Assembly: GCF_024734665.1 (NCBI RefSeq)
Contig: NZ_CP102931.1
Location: 4,090,001 to 4,154,000 of the forward strand
DNA length: 64,000 nt
Direction of reading: 5' to 3'
From: Variovorax paradoxus
Lineage (GTDB): Bacteria > Pseudomonadota > Gammaproteobacteria > Burkholderiales > Burkholderiaceae_C
Program-made: the position numbers and the translations under genes
The notes under the pieces: model-generated
Databases searched by the model: none
What the model was told of the DNA's origin: nothing
The model's input: only the letters and a program-made list of their open reading frames with translations
In this document: positions 52,014 to 63,400 of the stretch, one piece after another
How positions within the stretch are numbered: the stretch's first letter is position 1
Layout of the letters: every line of letters starts with the position of its first letter

Positions 52014-53744
52014 TTAAAAACTTGCGTTGAGATTGAAACCCAACGTCACCTTCGCAGTGCGATAGCCCTCCGGCTTGCTGATTGGCGCGCCGACGAAGAA
52101 GTCGTAGCTCAGCTTGCTCCACTGGCCGCGCACGCCGATGACTGCGCCGGCAAGGCTGCGGCCCAGAAGATCAATCGTCGAACGCCCGCCAACATGGCCG
52201 TAGTCCATGCCTGCATACAACTCCGCCCCGCTCTGCCCCATGGCCCAGCCGATGTCGTTGCGGATGAGCCAGCCGCGCTCACCCAGCAGACTTGTCTCTC
52301 CATCGAAGCCGCGCACCGTGTAGCGCCCGCCAATAGCGAAGCGGTCTTGCGGGGTCAGCGGTGTGCGGTTCCACTGGGCGCGGATCAGGCCGGAATAGCG
52401 CAGCTTCTGCTCGCCGAGCTTGAACGGGGCATTGAGGGTGACGTCGGCGGTATAGAGCTTCAGGCGCGAGGTGCCCTCGCCAAACTCTTCTTCCGGTGCG
52501 ACGCGCGAGCCGAAGCCACCGGTGCCGCGCTTGTAGGCCAGCGTGCCTTCGAGCGTCGCCTCGCCGATGAACTCCTTGTGGTTCAGGCTGAACTCCCAGC
52601 CGCCGACCACGCGGTGCTGCACCTCGACCTCGGTGTCGTCCACGAAGTTGCGCGACTCGCGGCGCCAGCCCTTGACGGCCACCGTGGTCTTGCGGCTCTG
52701 GTCGCGGTAGAGCAGGCGCGAGAGCTTGACCTCCGCGTTGTTGGACTTGCCGGCGTAGACGTAGTCCTGGTTCAGGCCGGCCACGCTCTGGTGGTACTGG
52801 CTGTTGGAGGCGGTGAAGCCCAGGAGCCAGTAGCCGTAGGGCAGCGAGTAGTGAACGGTCTGGCCTTCGGTACCCTTGGCCGGGTCGCTGAAGACGTGGT
52901 TGTTGATGTTGTGGTTGGCGCTGACGTAGAACAGGTCGTTCAGGCCGAAGGGGTTGTCCAGGGACAGGGTGGCGCCAGACTGGTAGCGGCCTGTGGCTTC
53001 GGTGCCGCTGTCGTCGAGGCTCAATGCAATACGCCACTTCTTGGATTGGACGTACTTGACGACGAGGTCGCTGTCGCCGGGCTTGGCATTGGGGGCGGTC
53101 GAAGGTTCGATCTGGATGTCGGCCTCAGCCGTGGGGGCGCGCTTGAGGTTCTCCAGGCCTTGTTCGATGTCGCGCAGGTTCAGGAGCTCGCCCGAGCGCA
53201 CGGGAATGGCCGTGGCTAGCAAGGCGGAGTTGCCGAGCAGCGTAGGCGAAGAATCGGGCGTTGTCCGAATGGCTGCGATGCGGCCGGGCACCAGCGAGAG
53301 GGTCAGCGTGCCAGTCGACAGGTCCTGCGGCGCAGCCAGCACGCGGGTGGTGATGTAGCCACGTGCGATGACAGCTTGCTGCGCACGCGCCAGCACCACG
53401 TTGACGCCGGTTGTGCCGAGGCAGCGGCCGATCGGAGAATCATTGCCCTCAAGACCGGACAGATCCGCGACAGCCCATTGGAAAGATTCCGACTGTTCGC
53501 CAACGAGCAGCACGCGGTCGATGCGAAAGCACGGGGACCCGGATTCAGGGATGCGCTGGACCGGAGCTGGCGGTGCAGCCTGCGGACGCTGGTCGACGGT
53601 GCGTTCATTCTGCTCGCGCAAGGCGCGTTCGCGCTCTTGCTGGCGTTGTTGTTCAACGAAGGGTTGCGGAGTCGTTGGAGACTGCTGGGCCCAAGCCAAT
53701 AAGGGGCCGGCAGCCACCGCGGCAATCAATAGATTACGTTTCAC
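52014..53744 (-). CDS. TpsB/FhaC-type outer-membrane transporter
   Basis: A 576-residue Omp85-superfamily transporter. A signal peptide (MKRNLLIAAVAAGPLLAWA from the GTG at 53744; an in-frame ATG at 53789 is less likely) is followed by a Pro/Gln-rich stretch and POTRA domains (FRIDRVLLVGE and GRCLGTTGVNVVLARAQQAVIARGYITTRV). The barrel ends in FNLNASF, and IGGRYTVRGFDGETSLLGERG is the conserved VRGY/F-like lid-lock motif of loop 6. It secretes the giant CdiA/FhaB protein encoded upstream across the outer membrane. Usually it precedes the exoprotein gene; here it follows the immunity gene. Confidence 0.93.
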   Translation of the reverse strand: MKRNLLIAAVAAGPLLAWAQQSPTTPQPFVEQQRQQERERALREQNERTVDQRPQAAPPAPVQRIPESGSPCFRIDRVLLVGEQSESFQWAVADLSGLEGNDSPIGRCLGTTGVNVVLARAQQAVIARGYITTRVLAAPQDLSTGTLTLSLVPGRIAAIRTTPDSSPTLLGNSALLATAIPVRSGELLNLRDIEQGLENLKRAPTAEADIQIEPSTAPNAKPGDSDLVVKYVQSKKWRIALSLDDSGTEATGRYQSGATLSLDNPFGLNDLFYVSANHNINNHVFSDPAKGTEGQTVHYSLPYGYWLLGFTASNSQYHQSVAGLNQDYVYAGKSNNAEVKLSRLLYRDQSRKTTVAVKGWRRESRNFVDDTEVEVQHRVVGGWEFSLNHKEFIGEATLEGTLAYKRGTGGFGSRVAPEEEFGEGTSRLKLYTADVTLNAPFKLGEQKLRYSGLIRAQWNRTPLTPQDRFAIGGRYTVRGFDGETSLLGERGWLIRNDIGWAMGQSGAELYAGMDYGHVGGRSTIDLLGRSLAGAVIGVRGQWSKLSYDFFVGAPISKPEGYRTAKVTLGFNLNASF

Positions 53745-53951
53745 GTCAACCCCCGCTTTCTCTTTTATTTTTCTTGGCCGAGGTTTCATTGGCTCAGCCG
53801 AGTGCTTTTAGTGATGCAGCGCAGAACAACCGTTGATGACCTTCATTAGAGCGACACGAGAGCACTTGGCGCAGCATCCATGACAAAAGACCAATGCAAT
53901 TTCATTTTAAATGTTGCTTTTATTAACACTTTCGAAACTCCGAAACTTCAC

Positions 53952-54470
53952 TTATTGAGAAATTGCCGCCTCATACATCAATTCAAGCTGCAAATAAGAC
54001 GCTTCAAACACCTCATCAAACTCCCCCGCCGGCAAGATCAATTCAAAAACCTCGCTTTCATCACATTCCCCAAAAATTAACCTCTCTTGCTTTGCGTACC
54101 CCACAAGAAAAATCCTCCAAGCCCCGAATATATCAACGAGCGGGCATACATCAAGCGAGGCAGGAAGAAAATCCTCTGAAGCATATTGAGCTATTTCATT
54201 GCTTCGCTCGCTCAATGCATCCGACATCAATCGAAAGAAAATATTTTTTGGAAGTTTGAAGAGTTTTTCAAAATCACGATGGCCGCGATCTCCTCTTATG
54301 TACTTCATTTGAAAGAATACATCGCGCAAAGAAATCCCTGCATCAAAATCACCAATTTGCCTTCCATTGATACAGTAGCAAAATTTTCCAAACATCCACT
54401 CTCTTCCCGAGGCTTCATCAAGCTCCAGGAAAATTGCAAATCTTTCTTTTTTCCCAAAATACATCTTCAT
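53952..54470 (-). CDS. cdiI: Imm42-like CDI immunity protein
   Basis: A 172-residue cytoplasmic protein. MKMYFGKKERFAIFLELDEASGREWMFGKFCYCINGRQIGDFDAGISLRDVFFQM is the layout of Imm42 immunity proteins (W-x-x-G-x-F-C, NGxQIGDxD, SLxDV). It should bind and neutralise the toxin at the C-terminus of the adjacent exoprotein. The ATG at 54470 overlaps the exoprotein stop (ATGA), so toxin and antidote are translationally coupled; a second Met two codons on is possible. The gene is much richer in A+T than its neighbours, a sign of separate origin. The family call is from motif recall. Confidence 0.82.
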   Translation of the reverse strand: MKMYFGKKERFAIFLELDEASGREWMFGKFCYCINGRQIGDFDAGISLRDVFFQMKYIRGDRGHRDFEKLFKLPKNIFFRLMSDALSERSNEIAQYASEDFLPASLDVCPLVDIFGAWRIFLVGYAKQERLIFGECDESEVFELILPAGEFDEVFEASYLQLELMYEAAISQ

Positions 54471-57400
54471 TTTCCTAATCGCTGAACGATACTGTACGGC
54501 ACCTTTGACTCTGGCACAGTGCCTGCAAAGTGAACTGTCCCTGCATTGTCTGAGAAATATTGGTAGTACCCGCCCTCTCCCTTCGCATACCAAGTTCCCA
54601 TGCCTGCGCGTATTGAATTGCTTTGATATGCTGCTTGCGCGTCATTTGGTTCTGGCGTTTTCTTTGGGTTATACAAAGGACTTGAAGTATCGTGTGCCGG
54701 ATTTGCCTGATAATTTGGCTTGATCCGAGACTCGACGTTCGCGGGATTGTACGGACTACCAGTAAGGATAGGACTCGTATTATCAGACCCATCGCTCGAT
54801 GATCCATTGCCAGATGAAAAAGTAAAATTGCTCGGAACATATCCAGGCGACACCACGGGGGGCGTAACAACACAAGCCATACCCGCACACACGAAAGTCG
54901 GTGGCGTAACAATAGCTCCGCCGGTATTTGGCGTATTTCCGCCTCCATCAATATCCGGCGGCACTTGCGGCGGATTTGCCGCTGCTACTGCAGTACGAAA
55001 GTCGCTAACGACCGCAGCTCCAAAATTTTTAGCGCCATTTGCCACGCTTTCTGCGGCCCAGCGTGCCACGTCGATGGTGAGGTCCGCTGCACCATACACG
55101 TGATATGCGCCGGTTTTCATGAGATCGGCAATTTCGACGGCGTACTGAGTTCCGCGATTCTGTGACGCGATAAGCTCACCGTATCCATCAGTGGTTGGAT
55201 CCACCCCTGCGGCACATTTCAAGATTGCACATTGCGCGTCCGCGAGTCTTTTTTGTTTATCCGCCGTTGCGCCTTCCTGCAGTCTGGCAAGCGCTGCTCT
55301 CTGAGCAGCGTTCGCCTGTCTGTTGTTCACATCCTGCGAATACCCACTTGCTGCACCTGTGGCTCCTCCCGCAGCCGCCCCAATTCCTGCAGCTACGGCG
55401 GCACCCACCGCGTCCTTGATACCTGACGGTAGGCCCGCCGTATAGCTGTCGATCATCGGGGCCGCCAAAGCCGTTGTTGAGGCGCCCAACGCACCATCAA
55501 CCCCTCCACCCAGGGCTCCAACGATGGTGTGCGCGACTATGCGACCTACGCCACCTTCCTTCCAAGTGTCATAGTTTCCTTGCTCAGCGTTCATGATGCT
55601 GTTGGCACCGTCTAGAACCTGCTGAGCCTGTTGCCGTTGTTCTGGCGTCGCATCTGGGTTGTTCAAGACCTGTTGGGCAAGCTGGGCTTGATCTTTGGCA
55701 AATTCGTACTTGCGCGTCTGCTGATCAGCGTACGTTCCCACTGCCCTTGAAGCATTCGTATTGAACTCCTGCGTCAACGCGGCCTGAGCCTGCACATTCT
55801 TGATGATGTCTTGCGTGTTCCAGTCCTTGATCAAAGTCCCGGCGCTGCTTGCATCGCCAGTCCTTACGCTCTGATCGCCCGCGATGCCACTGATGCCTGA
55901 TTTGGTGGTGCTGTCCTGATTGTTTCCGGAATAGCTGCCTAGGCCGGCACCACGCCCCGGCGGCACTGCAGCTTGTCCCTCCTTGGGATCCCATGACGGA
56001 TTCGGATCGCTGGGTGTTGTGTAGCCCAAGCTCACGCTGGCACCGACCGAATAACTGCTGCCACTCGATCTACTCAAGTTCTGCAGATCGGTCATCGTGA
56101 GCGCACCGCCCGTGGAGAAGGTGTTCTTGCTGTTGTCGATGGCCGCTTGGGTGCTCTCGATCACGGCACCCGCGAGATTCGTGTTGCCCTTGACGTTCAC
56201 ATCGAACCCACCATCCCCAGCCTTGATGCCCGACTGGGTGTTGGGACTGATGAAAATCCCATCGGCCTTGGCGCCGGCGGCATTGCCGCTGACGGTAGCG
56301 ACAGCCCCGTAGCAGATTGGTGGAATACACAGGCTGACTCCAAAGCCGCTGCTGGACTGCCGGCTCTGGCCCACGCTCACATCCTGCAAGGTCGCGATGT
56401 TCAGGTCGCCCCCAACATCCGCCTTCACACGGTTGCCTGCGATGGTTGCCCCGTTGAGTGTGAGGTTGCGCCCGCTGGAGACGTTCACTGCGTTGCCACC
56501 GGAAACCTGGGTGGCGTTGTAGGTGGTCTCGTTCTGGTTGTCGCTGCCTTTACCGTTTTGCACACCCAACTGGATGCTGAAGCCGTTCTGTGCACCAGCA
56601 CCGAGGGTTACCCCCACACTGCTGCCATGACTTGAGTTCTGCCCCACCGTCAAGCTTGTGTTCTTGCTCGCCTCCAGAAGGATGTCGTTGTCCGCCGCCA
56701 TGTTGACGGTGTTGCCAGCCGCAATGGTGGAACCCACCGCATGGATGTTGGAGTTGGCGCCTGCACCGGTCGCCACGATGTTGACGTTATTCGCCCCCGT
56801 CACGCTGGACCCAATGGCCGTGGTATTGGTTGTGACACTGGTGCCCTGGCTGGTGCTGCGACTCGCGCTCACGCTCACGCCATAGCTCAGCTGCCCCATG
56901 CCGCTCAAGTCGGTCAGGCTGGGGCCGCTGCCGCTCAGGGCGCCAGCGAGCGTGCTGCCCGCGCCGTAGGCCTGCTGGCCCGCCATGGCCAGATTTAGCG
57001 CACCCAACACCTGCATGCGACCGTTTCCGCTGGTGTCTCCCATCGCCCGCACGGTGCTTTGGGCATTGCGCAGGCTGTCGGTACTCACCCCCATGAAGCT
57101 GGCACTGCCGCCCAGCTTGCTGCTGGAGCTGCGCTGCATGCTCACGCTCTGCTCGATGTTATACGCTTCGTTGATGGTGACGTTCTTCGCAAGAATGTTG
57201 ACGTCGCCGCCTACCTGAGAACCGGCCAACCCCGCAGCCATCACGCTGCTGGCTGTCTGACGATACTCGTTGCCTGCCACCAGGGTCACGTTGCCTGTAA
57301 GGCTGGCCACCTGACTGGATTGCTGAGTCGTGCTGATCGTCGCCTGGGCGCCGAAGTCCTTGATATGTCCGAGCCCAGGAGACGACCAAGAGCCGATGAA

Positions 57401-60400
57401 TCCGCTCTTGGCGTTGGCGGCAGAACTGCTGCTGAGTTCCGTGTTCTGAGCGCTCTCGATGGTGAGATTGCGCCCAGCCAGCATCGTGATGTTCCCGTCG
57501 GCAACAACAGTCGCTGCTTGCAGGGTGGTATCTCTCCCGCTGATCGTCTGCAGGCTGCCGGCAGAGATGGTGGTGCCGACGGCCTGGGTCTTTATGTCGG
57601 CGCTGGCACTGTTCCCCGAGAACTGCCGATTGCCGTAGCCGCCGACTGGACCTCCGGCATCGGAAGCCACCGCCCAAGCTTTGGACAACCCAGTACTGCT
57701 GCTGCGCTGCTGGCTGGCATGCAGGTCCTGCGTGGTCCGATTGGCGGTCGTGAGGTTGATGTCACGTCCGGCCGAAAGCCTCATGGCATCCTGCGAACTC
57801 AGTAGTGCCGCTTGGGCATTGATGTCGTTGCCCGCGACCAAGGCCACGGTTTTGCCGCTCAGGCTGCTGGACAGCACCTCCGCAGTGCTCGAACTGTCCA
57901 AGGTGCTGGAACTGCTCTTCCTAAACAAGCCGTTGGAGGACTTCTGTGAGGCTGCGGCGACGCTTGTTACCTCCTGCCCTGCCGTCAGGTTGATGTCGTT
58001 CTTGGCTGTGACAATCAGCGCACCATCTGCGCTGGTTACCGAACCAGCACGAATATTCACGTCATTGCCCGAGACGAGGCTCACACCATCCTGCGCCTGG
58101 ACGATCGAACCCACTTCCCGGCTCTGCGACGAGATACCTGCAATGTTCTTGTTGGCAAACGAGATGGTGTATCCCTCGGAGATGGTGCCCAGGTTGATGT
58201 TGCGATTCGCGCTCAGGGTCGCTGAACCAGCGCTCATCAACGCCGCACCAACGATATTGGCGTCTCGACCAGCCGAAGCTACCAATACCCCTCCGGGGTT
58301 GGTCACATAGACACCCGCCACGCGGTCGATGCCGGTCGTGGTCCCAGCGCTCGAGGTCGTGGTCTTTATGTTGATATCGCGTCCGGCAGCGAGGACTACG
58401 GCGTCCTGTGCCGTGATACTTCCGCCGATGTTGTTGAGATCGGTGCGAGCGGTCACGCCCACGACTCCGCCTGCGATCCGACCGCCATCGAGGTTGTTGA
58501 CGTTGTCGGCGGTAATCGACACCAGGGACCGGCCAGCGATGGTGCCCTTGTTCGTCACATCGCCCGTGCTCTTGATGATCGTCGCGTCCGCGCTAAGAAG
58601 CGCCCCCGAGCCGTCAATGTCTCCTGGCCGCACCCGCACATACACCTGCGGCACGAGCACCTGCTGGGTGCTGCCGTCTGGCAACGTGACTGTTTGCTCG
58701 ACAAGCCAGACGATATCGCTGGTCAATTGCGCCATCTGCGCCGCACTCAACGCCACGCCCGGACGAAGCCCGTACTGTTTCGCGAAGGTCGCCCCCGCAT
58801 TCATCAGGGCCGTGTACTGCTCTTCATCGTCCTTGAATCCATCCAGATAGCGATAGCCGGTCAGGCGGGCAACCTGCTCGCGGATGAGTTGCTGCTCGTA
58901 GAAACCATCGCCCAGGCGCTTGAGAGTGTTGTTCGGGTCGACCCCAAAGCTGTTAAGCAGATAGTCGCTGCTGAGCCAGTTGCGGTAGTTCGCGAACCTG
59001 GGATCCGTCTCAATCAGGTAGTTGCCTCCGGCCTGAGTACGAAACAGACTCGCTTGCGGCACCGTCAGATTCGGCGTGCTGGTGCGCACCACGGTCGGAA
59101 CGGTCCGAGTGCTTCCGGCACTCGTTCCTCCGGATGCACCAGCCCCTGTGCCGCCGGTGCCAACGACCGTGCCCACATTGGCCGTCACCTCCACGATGAC
59201 TCCCGCGCCGGGACCGCCGCTTGCGCCGCTCGCTCCACCCCCAGTCGCACTGCCGGATCCTGTAGCCGCGCTGCCGGCGTTGTAGCCCGTGGTCGCATTG
59301 AGGTTCTGCTGATACTTGTAGGCGCCTAATGCGATGCTCTGCGGGGGGAGTACCAGAGGAATGTTGACGGCCTGAACCTGGCCCTGGTTGTTGATCACGC
59401 TCGCCAGGCCCGACACATTGACCAAGCCGGTCAACTGGCTGGACTGGTAGTCGTTGGCTGTGATGATGTCACCTGCAAGTACCTGACTGTCCTGGTTGTA
59501 CAGGCGGCCATTGACCGTCATGTTGCCGCCTGCGATCAGGTGTGCCGGGTCGGCATTGACAGCCGTGTCGGTGACCGTGGTGATGTTGTTGGTCCAGACG
59601 CCGTAGCCACCCATGCCGACCAGTTCGCCCGTGTCCTTGCGGTACACGAATCCGTTGACTGAATCGAGGTTGACTTCGTCCATCGTGTACTGCGTCGTCC
59701 GACCGACACCACTGCCCACAGGGGTGACGGGCGCTATTCCGACCACGACGCTCGAGACCGAAGTGGGTGTGCCCAACTGGATATGCACGTCGCGGTTGTT
59801 GACCTGTGCCATCGAGATGGACATGTCGCCCAGCGACTGAATGTCCGCGCTCAGGTTATCGAGTGTGCCGCCCTGGCCGGTGGCCCTGCGGTTTGCGTCG
59901 AGCGAGCCGCCGATAGCCATGTTTCCGCCGCTGAAGATCAGGGCATGCTCGCGGTTTGTGAGCTTGCTCACGCCTATGTCCAGATTACCGCGCGAAGCTA
60001 TGGTCGCGGCCGTCGTCGTGCCATTGACGGTTTCGGTGTCGTTTACCAATGTCCCCGCACTGATCGAAATGGCGTTGCCGTAGATGCGACCTGTGCCGAT
60101 GTTGTTCAGCGCACTCGTATTGACCTGGGTGCGGCCTTGGCTGTCGATCAAGCCGCGGTTGTTCAACGTGCCGGCATTGATGATGGTGTTCATTCCCGAC
60201 ATCTCGCCCGTGGCGGTGTTGTCGACCACATTGCCGTTGACCGCCAAGGTATTGCCCGCAAGCAGCTTGGCGTTGTTGGTCAGATGGCCGGTGGTGCCGT
60301 AGGTGAGATTGCCGCTGACGCTGATATCGCGGTTGTTGTCGATGTCTTGGGTCAGCGCGACGGACAAATCCTTGCCAGTCGCAAAGCTCCCGTCGTTGCT

Positions 60401-63400
60401 GAATTTTGCGGCATCGATCTGGAGACTGTTCGTGGCCGTCAAGGTGCCGCCGGTGTTCAACAGGTTGAGCTTCTTGGCGCCCGGATTCCCTGCGTTCGGA
60501 TCGACGATCTTGAGGGTGTCTCCCGCCGACAGAAGACCGCTCGTAGAGTTGTCAACGGTGCCACCGCTTGTCACCGTGAGGTTCTGCGCGGCGCGAATGG
60601 CCCCGGCCTTGTTCCCAAGACCCCCGGCATTGATCGTGACGTTCGTTCCCTCGATACCCTGATTCGTGCCGCTGGTGTTGGCGTTGTCGATGCTCGCCGC
60701 ATTCAGCGTCGTGGTGTCGCTGGAGCGCAGCAGCCCTCCTGCATTCTGGATCGCGCCGGCATTGATCGTCAGGGCTCCGACTGCCTGGGTCTCACCGCCG
60801 CTGTTGTTGTAGCTTGCGCCGCTGGTGTTGATCGTCACCGCGGCCTGTCCGATGACCTTTCCACTGGTGGTGTTGGAGAAGCCCTGCGCACCCTTTGTCG
60901 TGGCGGTGAGCGTTCCCTTGGCGCCGATGAATCCCTCGTTGTTTTTGATGGAGCCTGCATTGAGCGTCAGGGTGTCGGCGCTCGTGATGCCGCCCTGGCC
61001 ATTGGTGTAGCCGGCGGCATTGGTGTTGGTGAGCACCTGGCTGTTGGTATCGATGACCAGCGCAGCGCCTGCCTGGATGAGACCGGTGTCGTTGTTCAGA
61101 GCCCCGGACTTCACGTCGACGGTGGTGTTCGCAGCGATGGTCCCCTTGGCGCTGTTGTCCAACGCTCCACCGTGGGTGTCGATGCTCAGGCTGTTGCCGA
61201 AGACCTTGCCGCCCGCACTGCTCAAGCCACCATTGCTCAACGTCGTAACGCCGCCGGCTTGCAAGGTTCCGCCTGTGTTGGTGGTGGCGCCTGTGGTTGT
61301 GACGTTTAGATCGCCGCTGACGGCCGCCGTCGTACCTGCACTGTTGTCCAGGCTGACCGCTGTCAGGGTGGTGTTACCGTTAGCTGCGAGCGTGCCGCCC
61401 AGGTTCGTCGCTGTGCCCGAGACCGTTGCGTTCAGGTTGCCGACGGCGCTCAAGCTACCTGTGTCGTTCTTGAGGCCACCGGCCGAGACGCTGGTATTCC
61501 CGCCTGAAGAGATCTTGCCCGCTGCAGAGTTGTCGAGTTGCCTGGCAACGGTGAGGTTCAGATCGGAGGAGTTCGCAGCCTGCAGCTTGCCGCCCTGATT
61601 GGTCATCGAGTCTGCGTTGGCGGCAACGGCGCCATTGCTTGCGATGGTTCCCCCATTGTTGGAAAGAGCACCGCCGACGTTGAGCGTCGTAGTACCGGTG
61701 CCGGCCTGCACGATGCTGCCTCGGCTCCGGTTGCTCAGCGAGCCGGCAGTGATGTCGATCTGCTTTGCGTAGGTGGTGCCGCCGTCCTGATTGAACGCGC
61801 CGGACAGATTGACAGCCAATGCGCCATTGCCAGTGATCGCGCCACCCGCACCGTTGAAGCTGCCCCCCGCGATGGTCAGCGTACCGGTGCCGGCGTGGTC
61901 GATCGTGCCGACCGTGTTCGTGATGGATGCAGCCTGAAGAGTCAGATCCTGACCATTGGTCGCGATGTGCGAGTTCGAGTTGTCGATGCTGCCGCTGACG
62001 GCGAGGACGGTCGCGCCGGTGCCGGCCTGCACGATCTCGCCGTCGTTGGTGTTGGCGATGTTCGAGGCGTTGATTTGCAGTTGGGCCGCGTTGAGTTTGC
62101 CGGTGTTGTTCACCAGCGTCTGGCCGGGCTGCGCATTGGCCGTGACGGCGAGCGTGCCGGGGGTGGCGACGGTGGCGCCGCTGGTAGTCACGTTGCCCTG
62201 TGTGGCCGTGATTGCGATGTTGGATGCGCCCGTCTGGCTACCAGAGAGGTCGACGGAAGCGCCCTTGAACGTGGCGTTGCCACCTGCGACGTTGGTGCCG
62301 GTAGAGGCCAGAGCTTGGCTGGCCGTGACGCTCATGTCGCCGGTGCTCTGCAAATTGCCGCTGCTGCCGTCTAGGCTGCCGGTCTGGATCGCAAGCGTCC
62401 CGCCGCTGGCAATATGGCCCCCGGTGTTCAGCAGTTGCTGACCAACGGTGAGCTGCACATTGCTGCCTGCTGAAGAGATGTTGCCCTGACTGTTGTTCAG
62501 GGACCGGCTGGTGACATTGAGATTCTGGTTCGAGGCCAGCGTGCCGGAGGTGTTCTGGATTGCGTCAGCGACGTTGGCGATCAGAGCACCCGTAGCCGAG
62601 ATGGTGCCGCGTGTGTTGTCGGCATTGCCACCCACTGTCAGATTGGCATCGGACGCGCTCGTGAGCGTGCCGTCGGCGTTGAGCAGATCGCCTGTGGTAG
62701 TAATGCTCAAACTGCCCGCATTGAGCTTGCCTCCAGTGTTGTCGAACCTGTCGACGTTCGCGCCGAAGCTCTGGCTGACATTGAGCGTACCGCCCGCATT
62801 GCTGAAGCTCGGACCTGCGACGACCATCGTCGCAACATTGAGCGAGCCGCCTGCATTGTTGATCTGCGGCGTGTTGAGCGTGATGGGGCCACCCGCGTAG
62901 ATCTTGCCGCCGTCATTGGAGATGGTGCCACCGGCAGTGATGACGCCTGGCGCGGGAGGTGTGTACGTCGTCGGAGTGGACGTTCCACCGGTGCTGGTGC
63001 CGCCAACATCCGTTGTCGATGGCGTCGCCGTGCCTCCGCCGCTGCTTGGCGTCGAGGTCCCAGGGGTTGCCGTGCCACCACCGCTTGTGCTGGCGCTCGC
63101 GGGTTCGGCGCCGATCACCCCGCCGTCGGTGTTGCTCAAGACCGGCGAGGCAATGGTCAGACCTGCCGAGCTGGCCTGACGGATCGTGCCGCCACGGTTG
63201 GAGATATCGCCAGGTGTGGTCAGTTCAACGCGTTGGCCTTCCAGCGTGCCGATGTTCTCGAGGCGACCTGCTGCAGTAACGACAAGTCCCCCAGCACCAG
63301 CGCCGATGCTGCCCGCGTTGCGTACGCCCAGGCCAGCTTCGCTCCCGATCAAGACGATCTTGTTCGCATACATGCCACCCAACGCCGCAACGTCGAGCGC

